Shown: in pieces, positions 36,960 to 44,876 of the stretch | How positions within the stretch are numbered: position 1 is the first letter of the stretch | Layout: every line of letters starts with the position of its first letter | Source of the DNA: Chitinophagaceae bacterium | Lineage (GTDB): Bacteria; Bacteroidota; Bacteroidia; Chitinophagales; UBA10324 | Direction of reading: 5' to 3' | Assembly: GCA_016717285.1 (NCBI GenBank) | Contig: JADKFU010000001.1 | Span: forward strand, 186,001-250,000 | DNA: 64,000 nucleotides | Notes under the pieces: generated by a model | What the model was told of the DNA's origin: nothing | Seen by the model: the letters and a program-made list of their open reading frames with translations, nothing else | Databases searched by the model: none | Translations under genes and position numbers: made by a program

Positions 36960-38345
36960 TATGTTCGCGCAAAGTCTTTAAACTCGCAAAGGAAAAATTG
37001 AGGAAGTAAACTCCGCGAACTTTGCGCCATTGCAAGTAAATATTCATTGATGAAGATCGGAAGAATTAAATCATTTGATCCTACTACTTTAATCCACATC
37101 ACCTCTAAAATTTTATTTATTCAAAGGCGCTAAGCTCGCAAAGAAATGTTGGTCAGCACACTCTGCGAACTTTGTGCCTTTGCGATTAAATTATTTATTA
37201 ATCAGCGCCAGCGGAATTAAATCATTTGATCAGACTATACTGATCCACTTCTCCTCTTTGGGAAGTAACTCTGCGAACTTTGCGCCTTCGCGAGCAAAAG
37301 TTCTATTAATCGAAGCCAGCCGAATTAAATGATTCGATCATACTACACTGATCCACTGCTCCTCTTTGGGAAGTAAACTCTGCGAACTTTGCGCCTTGGC
37401 GAGCAAATTATTTATTAATCACTGCCCGTGGAATTAGCTCATTCGATCATACTACACTGATCCACTTCTCCTCTTTGGGAAGTAACTCTGCGAACTTTAC
37501 GCCTTCGCGAGCAAAAGTTTTATTAATCGAAGCCAGCCGAATTAAATGATTCGATCATACTGTACTGATCCACTGCTCCTCTTTTGGAAGTAAACTCTGC
37601 GAACTTTGCGCCTTTGCGAGCAAATTATTTATTAATCACTGCCCGTGGAATTAGCTCATTTGATCATACTACACTGATCCACTGCTCCTCTTTTGGAAGT
37701 AAACTCTGCGAACTTTGCGCCTACGCGAGCAAAAGTTCTATTAATCGAAGCCAGCCGAATTAAATGATTCGATCAGGCTATACTGATCCACTGTTCCTCA
37801 TTGGGAAGTAACTCTGCGAACTTTGCGCCTACGCGAGCAAAAGTTCTATTAATCGCAGCCAGCCGAATTAAATGATTCGATCATACTACACTGATCCCCT
37901 TCTCCTCTTTTGGAAGTAAACTCTGCGAACTTTGCGCCTTCGCGAGCAAAAGTTCTATTAATCGAAGCCAGCCGAATTAAATGATTCGATCATACTACAC
38001 TGATCCACTTCTCCTCTTTGGGAAGTAAACTCTGCGAACTTTGCGCCTTCGCGAGCAAAAGTTCTATTAATCGCAGCCAGCCGAATTAAATGATTCGATC
38101 AGACTATACTGATCCATTGCTCCTCTTTGGGAAGTAAACTCTGCGAACTTTACGCCTTCGCGAGCAAAAGTTTTATTAATCGAAGCCAGCCGAATTAAAT
38201 GATTCGATCATACTGTACTGATCCACTGCTCCTCTTTGGGAAGTAACTCTGCGAACTTTGCGCCTTCGGGAGCAAAAGTTCTATTAATCGAAGCCAACCG
38301 AATTAAATGATTCGATCATACTACACTGATCCACTGCTCCTCTTT
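36960..38345. repeat. Satellite of about 108-bp units that include the 3' end of selD
   Basis: Roughly ten clear units of 108-109 bp from about 37240 to the selD end, with two degenerate units to their left (around 36960-37240). Landmarks recur every 108-109 bp: CTCTGCGAACTTTGCGCC at about 37161, 37269, 37378, 37486, 37595, 37704, 37812, 37921, 38028, 38137 and 38245, and ACTGATCCAC next to CTGCTCCTCTTT. Two subtypes alternate near the left end, one with GCAAAAGTTCTATTAATCGA and one with GCAAATTATTTATTAATCAC. Each unit contains, on the minus strand, the last eight codons and stop of selD (EEQWISVV*). Confidence 0.95.
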
Positions 38346-39362
38346 TTTTTCTTTAAGAATGCCAATAGGTTCCAAATGATTTTCCAGGTGAAGCTCTTTA
38401 AGCAGTTTTTGAAACGCTTCCCCGAACTGTTGATCAATAGCAACCAATAATCCGCCGCTAGTCTGAGGATCGCAAAGTGTTACAAGTCGTTCGCCGGTTA
38501 CACCTTCAACTTTTGGTTCATAGCTTTTCCAGTTTCTGAAAGTATTATCAGGTGCTACAAATTTTTTTGCCAATGGCTCAACTCCATCGATCAAACGGAT
38601 AGCAGCATAAGTGAGTGTTGCAGAAACATTGCTGCCTTCACATAATTCCAAAAGGTGACCAAGAATTCCAAAGCCTGTTACATCGGTCATGGCATGCACG
38701 TAATCCAACCCGCCAAATAATTCGCCGGGTTTATTAAGCGTACACATCAGTTCTACCGCAGGCTTCAGTGCGTCTTCCGTCACTAATTTTCTTTTTAAAG
38801 CAGTGGAAAGAATGCCGGTGCCAATGGGTTTTGTAAGAAATAAAAGGTCACCGGCTTTTGCGGTATTATTTCTTTTCAGGAAATTTTTTTTCACCAGTCC
38901 GTTCACACTGAGTCCGAAGATCGGTTCAGGACTGTCAATGGTATGTCCACCTGCCAACGGGATACCTGCCAACTCACAAACAGATTTTCCACCTTGCAAA
39001 ATTTGCTGCGCCAATGCAACCGGCAATTTTTCAACAGGCCAACCCAGAATGGCAATCGCCATAATCGGTGCACCACCCATCGCATACACATCGCTGATAG
39101 CGTTGGTGGCGGCAATTCTTCCAAAGTCGAATGGATCATCTACAATCGGCATAAAGAAATCGGTTGTGCTGATGAGGCAATCACCATTTGTCAATTCATA
39201 CACCGCGGCATCATCACCTGATTCGTTGCCGACCAGTAAATTGGAGAAGGTGTTTCCTGATCGTGAACCTTTAAGAATTTCTTGCAACACCGATGGTGCA
39301 ATCTTACATCCGCATCCGGCACCATGACTGAATTGTGTAAGCCTGATTTTTTCTTCTTCCAT
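38316..39362 (-). CDS. selD: Selenide, water dikinase (selenophosphate synthase)
   Basis: 348 residues. Makes selenophosphate from selenide and ATP. The active-site loop is GAGCGCKIAP (Cys17/Cys19, Lys20) with cysteine, not selenocysteine, in the catalytic position. DDAAVYELTNGDCLISTTDFF holds metal-binding Asp residues, and AATNAISDVYAMGG and PQTSGGLLVAI complete the AIRS-like ATPase fold. mnmH follows 58 bp upstream on the same strand, so the selenium is probably used for 2-selenouridine in tRNA. The last codons (38316-38345) are identical to the satellite unit. No selA or selB is in the window. Confidence 0.96.
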   Translation of the reverse strand: MEEEKIRLTQFSHGAGCGCKIAPSVLQEILKGSRSGNTFSNLLVGNESGDDAAVYELTNGDCLISTTDFFMPIVDDPFDFGRIAATNAISDVYAMGGAPIMAIAILGWPVEKLPVALAQQILQGGKSVCELAGIPLAGGHTIDSPEPIFGLSVNGLVKKNFLKRNNTAKAGDLLFLTKPIGTGILSTALKRKLVTEDALKPAVELMCTLNKPGELFGGLDYVHAMTDVTGFGILGHLLELCEGSNVSATLTYAAIRLIDGVEPLAKKFVAPDNTFRNWKSYEPKVEGVTGERLVTLCDPQTSGGLLVAIDQQFGEAFQKLLKELHLENHLEPIGILKEKKEEQWISVV

Positions 39363-39420
39363 TTATTGATTGGGTAAACCGGTTTTTAAATCCATTTTCA
39401 ATATGCAACATTTTGATTGA

Positions 39421-40467
39421 TCAAACTTTGCTGGAATTGATCCATCTATTCTTGAGAGCCTGCAAAATCAATTGCGCATTCGCTGAAGCATCTACCGTGC
39501 TACTGTCTATTTTCTGAATCATTGTTTCATCTCTGTTTTTTGTTGCCCGCAGGTAGTTCTTGTCGTAGTAATGAAGCAGAATATTAAATGCGCTTTTCAT
39601 GTCTTTGCTTTCCAGGTGTTGAATCACCTTGTTTGTTTCCAGTCCACCCAGCCTTTTGCGAATACGAAGCGTTGCTGCTTTCAATTCTTCCTGCTCATAT
39701 TCGCCATACGTTTGCACGAGATAATTCAGCCGTTCTTCAAAAGGAATTTCGAGATAAATCACTTGTGCATTTCTCATTTGCGCCCAGAGCGCATTGGGAA
39801 GATTAACAGGTCCGATGCGCTGGCTTTCATCTTCGAGCCAGATCGGAAGAGAAGCATCGGTCTTCCGGAGTTTCATGAAAAGATCATTCTCAAATTGTTC
39901 CTGTGAAGGGGATTCCGGTTCATTCAATCCTCCAAAAGCAGATCCTTTGTGGCAAGCCAGCCCTTCAAGATCAATTACCTGCTGCTGCTGGCGGATTAAT
40001 TCATGAATGACCATTGTTTTCGCTGATCCTGTTTTGCCTCCTAAAATTACCAGCCTTCTGGTCTGTGAAAATGATTCGAGCACTGCTGCCCTGAATACTT
40101 TGTAACCCTTATTCAGTGTGGAAACCTGGTATCCGAAAAGATCCAGCATCCATGACACCACACCGCTGCGCATGCCACCACGCCAGCAATGAACAAATAA
40201 CTTTTTATCGTCAGTTGTTTTTTTTAAATCGCTTATGATTCGTTGCATGTTTGCACCATAATAATCAAGCGCTTTTAACATAGCCTCTTCACGTCCTTTT
40301 TGTTTGTAAATCGTACCTATTACCGCCCGTTCTTCATCAGAAAATAGCGGGAGACTTATAGCTCCGGGAATATGTGCATGCAGAAATTCGCCCGGCGCCC
40401 GCACATCAATCACCGGATGACCGGTTGATTGCTGAAGAAAGGCATCGATGTTAAGTTTTTGAACCAT
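39421..40467 (-). CDS. mnmH: tRNA 2-selenouridine synthase
   Basis: 348 residues. An N-terminal rhodanese domain has the active Cys94 in HCWRGGMRS. It is followed by a P-loop ATPase-like domain (GKTGSAKT, residues about 144-151) and VIYLEIPFEERL. MnmH (SelU/YbbB) geranylates and then selenates 2-thiouridine at position 34 of Lys, Glu and Gln tRNAs, using selenophosphate from SelD. The pairing with selD immediately downstream supports this. Length is normal. Confidence 0.95.
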   Translation of the reverse strand: MVQKLNIDAFLQQSTGHPVIDVRAPGEFLHAHIPGAISLPLFSDEERAVIGTIYKQKGREEAMLKALDYYGANMQRIISDLKKTTDDKKLFVHCWRGGMRSGVVSWMLDLFGYQVSTLNKGYKVFRAAVLESFSQTRRLVILGGKTGSAKTMVIHELIRQQQQVIDLEGLACHKGSAFGGLNEPESPSQEQFENDLFMKLRKTDASLPIWLEDESQRIGPVNLPNALWAQMRNAQVIYLEIPFEERLNYLVQTYGEYEQEELKAATLRIRKRLGGLETNKVIQHLESKDMKSAFNILLHYYDKNYLRATKNRDETMIQKIDSSTVDASANAQLILQALKNRWINSSKV

Positions 40468-40651
40468 GGAGGGGAAGCGAAAATAGAAAGAATACTTCTT
40501 TGAAAGGAAGTCACTGAAGGCACGGGTGCAGCTTCGAAGGCTTTTTAATTCTTCAATCAGAAATCGTTCATCGATATTCGACCTGTCCAGAATTTTTTGA
40601 CGGGATATTTATAGTAACGATAGATCGTCATTATCTCAGAGCAATAAATTA

Positions 40652-41284
40652 CTATTCCATTTCACGGTAGAAATATCGCTTACCTCTTTTTACCAGCTCC
40701 GGTTTGTTACGGGTGGAAACCAGTTTTTCTAAAGAAATGCTGCCTGGGTAAATATTGAGTTTTGTAATGATCTCTTCGGTGATGCTCACCTGGTTTTCAC
40801 GAAATGCCATGCATGCAATCAGCGCGCATGCTTTTGCATCTGATTCTGCACGGTGGTGTTCGAGCTCAATTCCGAGAATTTTTGTAAGTGATTTCAAACC
40901 ATATCGCTGGTGCTCTTTCCACACTTTTTTAGCTACTTTAATGCTGCAGGTAAATGGCATTTCATTGAAAGGAATCTCGTAGTGAAGGAGCAAACTCCGT
41001 AGCACATGCATGTCAAATCCTGCATTGTGGGCAATCACGAGTTCGTTTTCAAAATAGGGGAGAAGCTCAGGCCAGAGTGCTTTGAAATCGGGTTGGTCTG
41101 CCACCTGCTCGGCACCGATGCCATGCAGCATGGTGTTAAAAGGATTAAACCGGAGATCCGGTGGTTGAATGAGAAAGGATTTGCTTTCCACCACCTTATA
41201 GTTGCGTACTACAGCAATTCCCAGCTCACAGGCACTGGTGGAAAGCTCATTAGCGGTTTCAAAATCTATCGCGACAAAATCCAT
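40652..41284 (-). CDS. 3'-5' exonuclease, DnaQ/DEDDh type
   Basis: 210 residues. FVAIDFETAN gives the first Asp/Glu pair, VIAHNAGFDMHVL the second Asp, and HHRAESDAKACALIA the His and Asp of the DEDDh site. It is about the size of the stand-alone epsilon-like exonucleases and lacks a GIY-YIG or helicase extension. It could act on DNA or RNA ends; there is no neighbour context beyond a 184-bp gap to mnmH. A divergent region of 353 bp separates it from the M43 protease gene. Confidence 0.9.
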   Translation of the reverse strand: MDFVAIDFETANELSTSACELGIAVVRNYKVVESKSFLIQPPDLRFNPFNTMLHGIGAEQVADQPDFKALWPELLPYFENELVIAHNAGFDMHVLRSLLLHYEIPFNEMPFTCSIKVAKKVWKEHQRYGLKSLTKILGIELEHHRAESDAKACALIACMAFRENQVSITEEIITKLNIYPGSISLEKLVSTRNKPELVKRGKRYFYREME

Positions 41285-41433
41285 GTGATAATCGGTAAGT
41301 ACACTGCAAAGTAATTAATTGCCGGTCGATTTGGAAAAATAACCGGCCCGTAATTGAGTTTGGCGTGTTTGTAACTTAATTGTCAGTTTTATCAATGCAC
41401 AAGTTGCATGAGTGAAACAACGACCTTTTTTTC

Positions 41434-41441
41434 TACATTTG
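41434..41441 (+). promoter_or_regulatory. -7 element TACATTTG upstream of the M43 protease gene
   Basis: A perfect TAnnTTTG box in the 353-bp gap, 196 nt before the start. This implies a leader of about 190 nt, unlike the very short leaders elsewhere in the window. I see no recognisable riboswitch in that leader. Confidence 0.35.
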
Positions 41442-41637
41442 CCGAAATTTTCCTCGTTGAAAAGACTCATACACTCTCTCCTCCCTTTTTATCAGTTTCC
41501 TCAAATGAACGCGGAATATTTTGCTTTTCCAGGTTTCGTGTTAAGTGTAAAAATATAAGCGCAACCACTTAAAGCAGTTTAAAAAATAGCCTTCAATTGT
41601 GAAATTAAATTCCTGATCAAACCATAAATCTACCTGA

Positions 41638-43734
41638 ATGAAAAAAAATAGTACAGTAGTAATTGTTTGCCTGCTTATCATTTCCGGTCTCCAACACATG
41701 GCCTTTTCGCAGGATCTGAATCATTGCGGCGCCACAGAAATGCAGTTGAAACTCTGGGCACAATACCCTGAATTATGGCAGGCGCAGCAGGATTATGATC
41801 AGCAAATCCGTGATCAGATCGCTGCCAGCGATAACACCAGGGATGAAGATGAAGTCTACATTATTCCTATTGTATTTCATGTAATTCATAATTATGGAAG
41901 TGAATACATTTCTGATGAACAGATAGAAGATCAGGTGCGTGTACTGAATGATGACTACCGCAAGATGAATGCGGATACTGCGGCCATCGTAAATGCTTTT
42001 TTAGGAATAGCAGGTGATGCGCATATCGAATTCAGGCTGGCAAAGAAAACGTCCGGCGGCGGTTGCACAACAGGCATCGACCGTATCCAATCTCATGAAA
42101 CATACCAGGGCAACGACGGATCAAAACTCTCTCAGTGGCCGAGAAATATGTATCTGAATGTGTGGACAGTGAATAAAATGCAGAATGGCGTTGCAGGATA
42201 TGCTTATTATCCTTCTTCTGTAGCCGGTTTTCTGGCACCTTATGATGGCATCATGATACTAAGTGATTATATAGGATCTATTGGATCGAGCAGTGTACAA
42301 ACTTCAAGAGCACTCACCCATGAAATTGGTCATTATCTCAATCTGCCGCATACCTGGGGCTCCACCAATTCACCCGGAGTGGAATGTGGTGATGATGGCG
42401 TTCAGGATACGCCTGAAACAAAAGGATGGACCAGTTGTAATCTGAGCGGAGCAGTTTGCAATGCCGGCGTAATCGAGAATGTGCAGAATTACATGGAGTA
42501 TGCGTATTGTTCAAAAATGTTTACGGAAGGACAGATAGCGATCATGAGAGGCATCTTAAATAATCCTGTTTCTGATCGCGATAATCTTTGGTCAGCAAGC
42601 AACCTGATTGCAACCGGAACCAATGATGGCTACGTTGCAGAATGTGCACCGCGTGCGGATTTTAACCCGAAATTTTACAACATCTGCCAGGGTGCTGATA
42701 TTGCTTTTACTAATTTTTCATGGGGCGGCGACGCTTCAAGCTGGTCGTGGGATATTCCGGGTGGTACACCTTCTACTTCAACCGAAGAAAGTCCTGTGAT
42801 TGTTTTTAATGAAGCTGGCAAGCACACCATTACACTTACAGCTACGAATGCCGCAGGGTCCAGCACTGTTTCAAAGGATATTTATGTAAGTCCGCCTACT
42901 CCCAGCTATTCGCATTATTACTTCGAAGATTTTGAAGATGTGAACAAATTCAACAATGACTGGATCATCAGGAATATTGATGGAAACGGATCAGAGTGGG
43001 CGCTTGCTACGAATGCAGCATATGAAGGTTCCCATTGCGCCCGGATTGATAACTTCAACGGTGATCAGGGAGATGTAGATTATATGATCAGCCCTGCAAT
43101 GGATCTTTCAGGAATGGGCGAGATCAACCTTTCCTTTCGCTATGCTGCTGCTTCAGGAAGTTCGAACGTAACCAACATAAATGATGCGCTCAGAATTTAT
43201 ACTTCGAGCAATTGCGGAGAATCGTGGTATTTAAGAAATGTGCGCTCCGGACTTGACCTGATTAATAATGGCGCGTATGGAAATTATTTTACACCCGGAG
43301 CAACCACTGGTACCTGGAGTCTGGCAACTGTATCTTTTCCATCCATTGTTGCGCAACCCAATATCCGCATCAAGTTTGAATTTACCGGCGGCAGCTATGG
43401 CAACAATTTATATATCGATGATATCGCGGTTTCTGAATATGGAGTAGGCATTCAGTCGCCTGCTTCCGGTACTGCTGCGCTCAATATTTTCCCTAACCCG
43501 AACAATGGTGATTTTACGCTTACCTACAGTCTGCCTGAAGCAGCTGAAGTGCGTGTTTCCATCATCGACTTAACAGGAAGAGAAATATTCGAGGTTTCAA
43601 ACGAACAACAGGCAGCCGGCAGTCATCAGCAATCAGTACAGGCAGATGCAGTGCAATCTCTATCTAAAGGCATTTATTTTTTAAGGATGCAGTCGAATGG
43701 CGAAACGAATGTGAAGAAGCTCGTGATTGAATAG
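41638..43734 (+). CDS. Secreted M43 (cytophagalysin/pappalysin-like) zinc metalloprotease with PKD domain and T9SS tail
   Basis: 698 residues. Signal peptide up to about residue 24. The propeptide/catalytic region contains VYIIPIVFHVIHNYG and the zinc motif HEIGHYLNLPHTWG (HExxHxxxxxH, near residue 230), with a YMEYAYCSKMFTEGQ Met-turn, typical of M43. A PKD domain (about 345-420, SWSWDIPGG…) is followed by an immune-inhibitor-A-like jelly roll (YYFEDFEDVNKFNNDW…). A T9SS type A sorting domain ends the protein (NIFPNPNNGDFTLTY to NVKKLVIE). It should be secreted as an extracellular or surface protease. A strong terminator follows. Confidence 0.95.
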   Translation: MKKNSTVVIVCLLIISGLQHMAFSQDLNHCGATEMQLKLWAQYPELWQAQQDYDQQIRDQIAASDNTRDEDEVYIIPIVFHVIHNYGSEYISDEQIEDQVRVLNDDYRKMNADTAAIVNAFLGIAGDAHIEFRLAKKTSGGGCTTGIDRIQSHETYQGNDGSKLSQWPRNMYLNVWTVNKMQNGVAGYAYYPSSVAGFLAPYDGIMILSDYIGSIGSSSVQTSRALTHEIGHYLNLPHTWGSTNSPGVECGDDGVQDTPETKGWTSCNLSGAVCNAGVIENVQNYMEYAYCSKMFTEGQIAIMRGILNNPVSDRDNLWSASNLIATGTNDGYVAECAPRADFNPKFYNICQGADIAFTNFSWGGDASSWSWDIPGGTPSTSTEESPVIVFNEAGKHTITLTATNAAGSSTVSKDIYVSPPTPSYSHYYFEDFEDVNKFNNDWIIRNIDGNGSEWALATNAAYEGSHCARIDNFNGDQGDVDYMISPAMDLSGMGEINLSFRYAAASGSSNVTNINDALRIYTSSNCGESWYLRNVRSGLDLINNGAYGNYFTPGATTGTWSLATVSFPSIVAQPNIRIKFEFTGGSYGNNLYIDDIAVSEYGVGIQSPASGTAALNIFPNPNNGDFTLTYSLPEAAEVRVSIIDLTGREIFEVSNEQQAAGSHQQSVQADAVQSLSKGIYFLRMQSNGETNVKKLVIE

Positions 43735-43754
43735 CCAACACCTGGTTTAAAATT

Positions 43755-43784
43755 AAACGCTCCGGAATTTTTCGGAGCGTTTTT
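43755..43784 (+). terminator. Rho-independent terminator after the M43 gene
   Basis: Stem AAACGCTCCG (43755-43764) and CGGAGCGTTT (43773-43782) with an 8-nt loop and a following T run, 21 bp after the stop. Outer GTTTAA/TTAAAC-type flanks extend the palindrome. Confidence 0.9.
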
Positions 43785-43868
43785 GTTTAAACCTTTGTAT
43801 GCCTGACGAACCGCTTTACGCATCCCAACACCCATAGTGGTGTAAATAGCGCAAAGTGAATAATTCAC

Positions 43869-44834
43869 TCACTGCCGCTTATCCGATTGGAGGCTGGCAA
43901 ACTTCTCGGCCAATCGTTCCGCAAGTTCTTCAATGTCGTCCTGTTTTGCTATTTGTTTTATCCAATTCGCTGGAATGTTGTCAAGTCCGTAAAGCAATCC
44001 TGCAAGTCCGCCTGTTACCGCTCCTGTTGTATCTGTGTCCTCACCTAAATTTACCGCTTTCAAAACAGCGTCTTTGTAATTGTCAGTTGTCAGCAAACAC
44101 CAAATACCAGCTTCAAGAGTGTGTAACACATAACCGCTGCTAAAAATATTTTCTTCCGTCAGTTCATATATGTTTTGTTTTAGCAAACGGTCAAACAAGG
44201 CAACCTCTGTCAGATTGATTGAAAGATAAGAGAGGTGATGTGTGATTTCTGTTTGCAGGTTTTTATAAATCTCAAACTTATCTTTCTGTGCAAATAGTTG
44301 CCGGGCAAATTCAAGATAGTAGAAGCAGGCAATTACAGAACGAATGTGTCCGTGAGTGATGGAAGAAACTTGTTTTGTTATTTCATAGCGTTCATGAATA
44401 GGTTTGTCCAACAAATAAAAAGTCAAAGGCGAAATTCTCATGAGTGAGCCGTTGCCGTTGGAAGAAACATCAAAACCTCCTGCTAAATCTGGCCGTTCAC
44501 CTTTTGCAAGCCGGTCAATTGCTTGCCGGGTTGCAATACCAATATCAAAAACATTTCCTCGCGGTGTCCAATAATTATGGTAGCACCACCTTACAAAATT
44601 TTGTCCGATAGTGTTTAAGTCAAATTCGTTTGTCAATGCTTCTGCAAGACAAAAAGTAAGTGAGCTGTCATCAGAGAACGTTCCTGGAGGTAAATTATAA
44701 GTGCCGTAACCAATCATATCGGTTACAGGATTTTTACGAATGGTTTGCCTGCTGTGGAACTCAACTGGAACGCCAAGTGCATCACCAACTGCAACACCAA
44801 AAAGAACCGATTTTATTTTGTCGGAATAGTTCAC
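43869..44834 (-). CDS. ADP-ribosylglycohydrolase family protein
   Basis: 321 residues starting with GTG. It has SVLFGVAVGDALGVPVE, GTFSDDSSLTFCLAEAL (metal-binding Thr/Asp/Asp), NGNGSLMRISPL and NLGEDTDTTGAVTGGLAGLLYG (second Asp pair), the complete set of ARH/DraG metal ligands. Such enzymes remove ADP-ribose from proteins or nucleic acids. No ADP-ribosyltransferase is visible nearby. A 7-bp hairpin lies 2 nt upstream of the GTG. It is 42 bp downstream of phoD on the same strand. A perfect 15-bp palindrome AGTGAATAATTCACT touches its stop codon. Confidence 0.88.
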   Translation of the reverse strand: MNYSDKIKSVLFGVAVGDALGVPVEFHSRQTIRKNPVTDMIGYGTYNLPPGTFSDDSSLTFCLAEALTNEFDLNTIGQNFVRWCYHNYWTPRGNVFDIGIATRQAIDRLAKGERPDLAGGFDVSSNGNGSLMRISPLTFYLLDKPIHERYEITKQVSSITHGHIRSVIACFYYLEFARQLFAQKDKFEIYKNLQTEITHHLSYLSINLTEVALFDRLLKQNIYELTEENIFSSGYVLHTLEAGIWCLLTTDNYKDAVLKAVNLGEDTDTTGAVTGGLAGLLYGLDNIPANWIKQIAKQDDIEELAERLAEKFASLQSDKRQ

Positions 44835-44836
44835 AC

Positions 44837-44854
44837 CACCGCAAATATGCGGTG
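44837..44854 (-). promoter_or_regulatory. Hairpin directly upstream of the ADP-ribosylglycohydrolase start
   Basis: CACCGCA (44837-44843), AATA loop, TGCGGTG (44848-44854): a perfect 7-bp stem ending 2 nt before the GTG. In the mRNA it would cover the ribosome-binding region. A terminator role is unlikely on this strand because no U run follows. Confidence 0.4.
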
Positions 44855-44876
44855 ATTGTTTTGGTTTTTCGCCGCA

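Noticed and set aside
36960..38345. Possible CRISPR array because of regular direct repeats
   Set aside because: The whole 108-bp unit is repeated with scattered substitutions; there are no unique spacers and no cas genes nearby. It is a satellite.
38316..39362. Selenocysteine codon in selD
   Set aside because: The catalytic position is an ordinary Cys codon within GCGCK; there is no in-frame TGA.
41448..41637. Riboswitch in the leader of the M43 protease gene
   Set aside because: The leader is about 190 nt, but I found no conserved riboswitch core or terminator-like hairpin in it.
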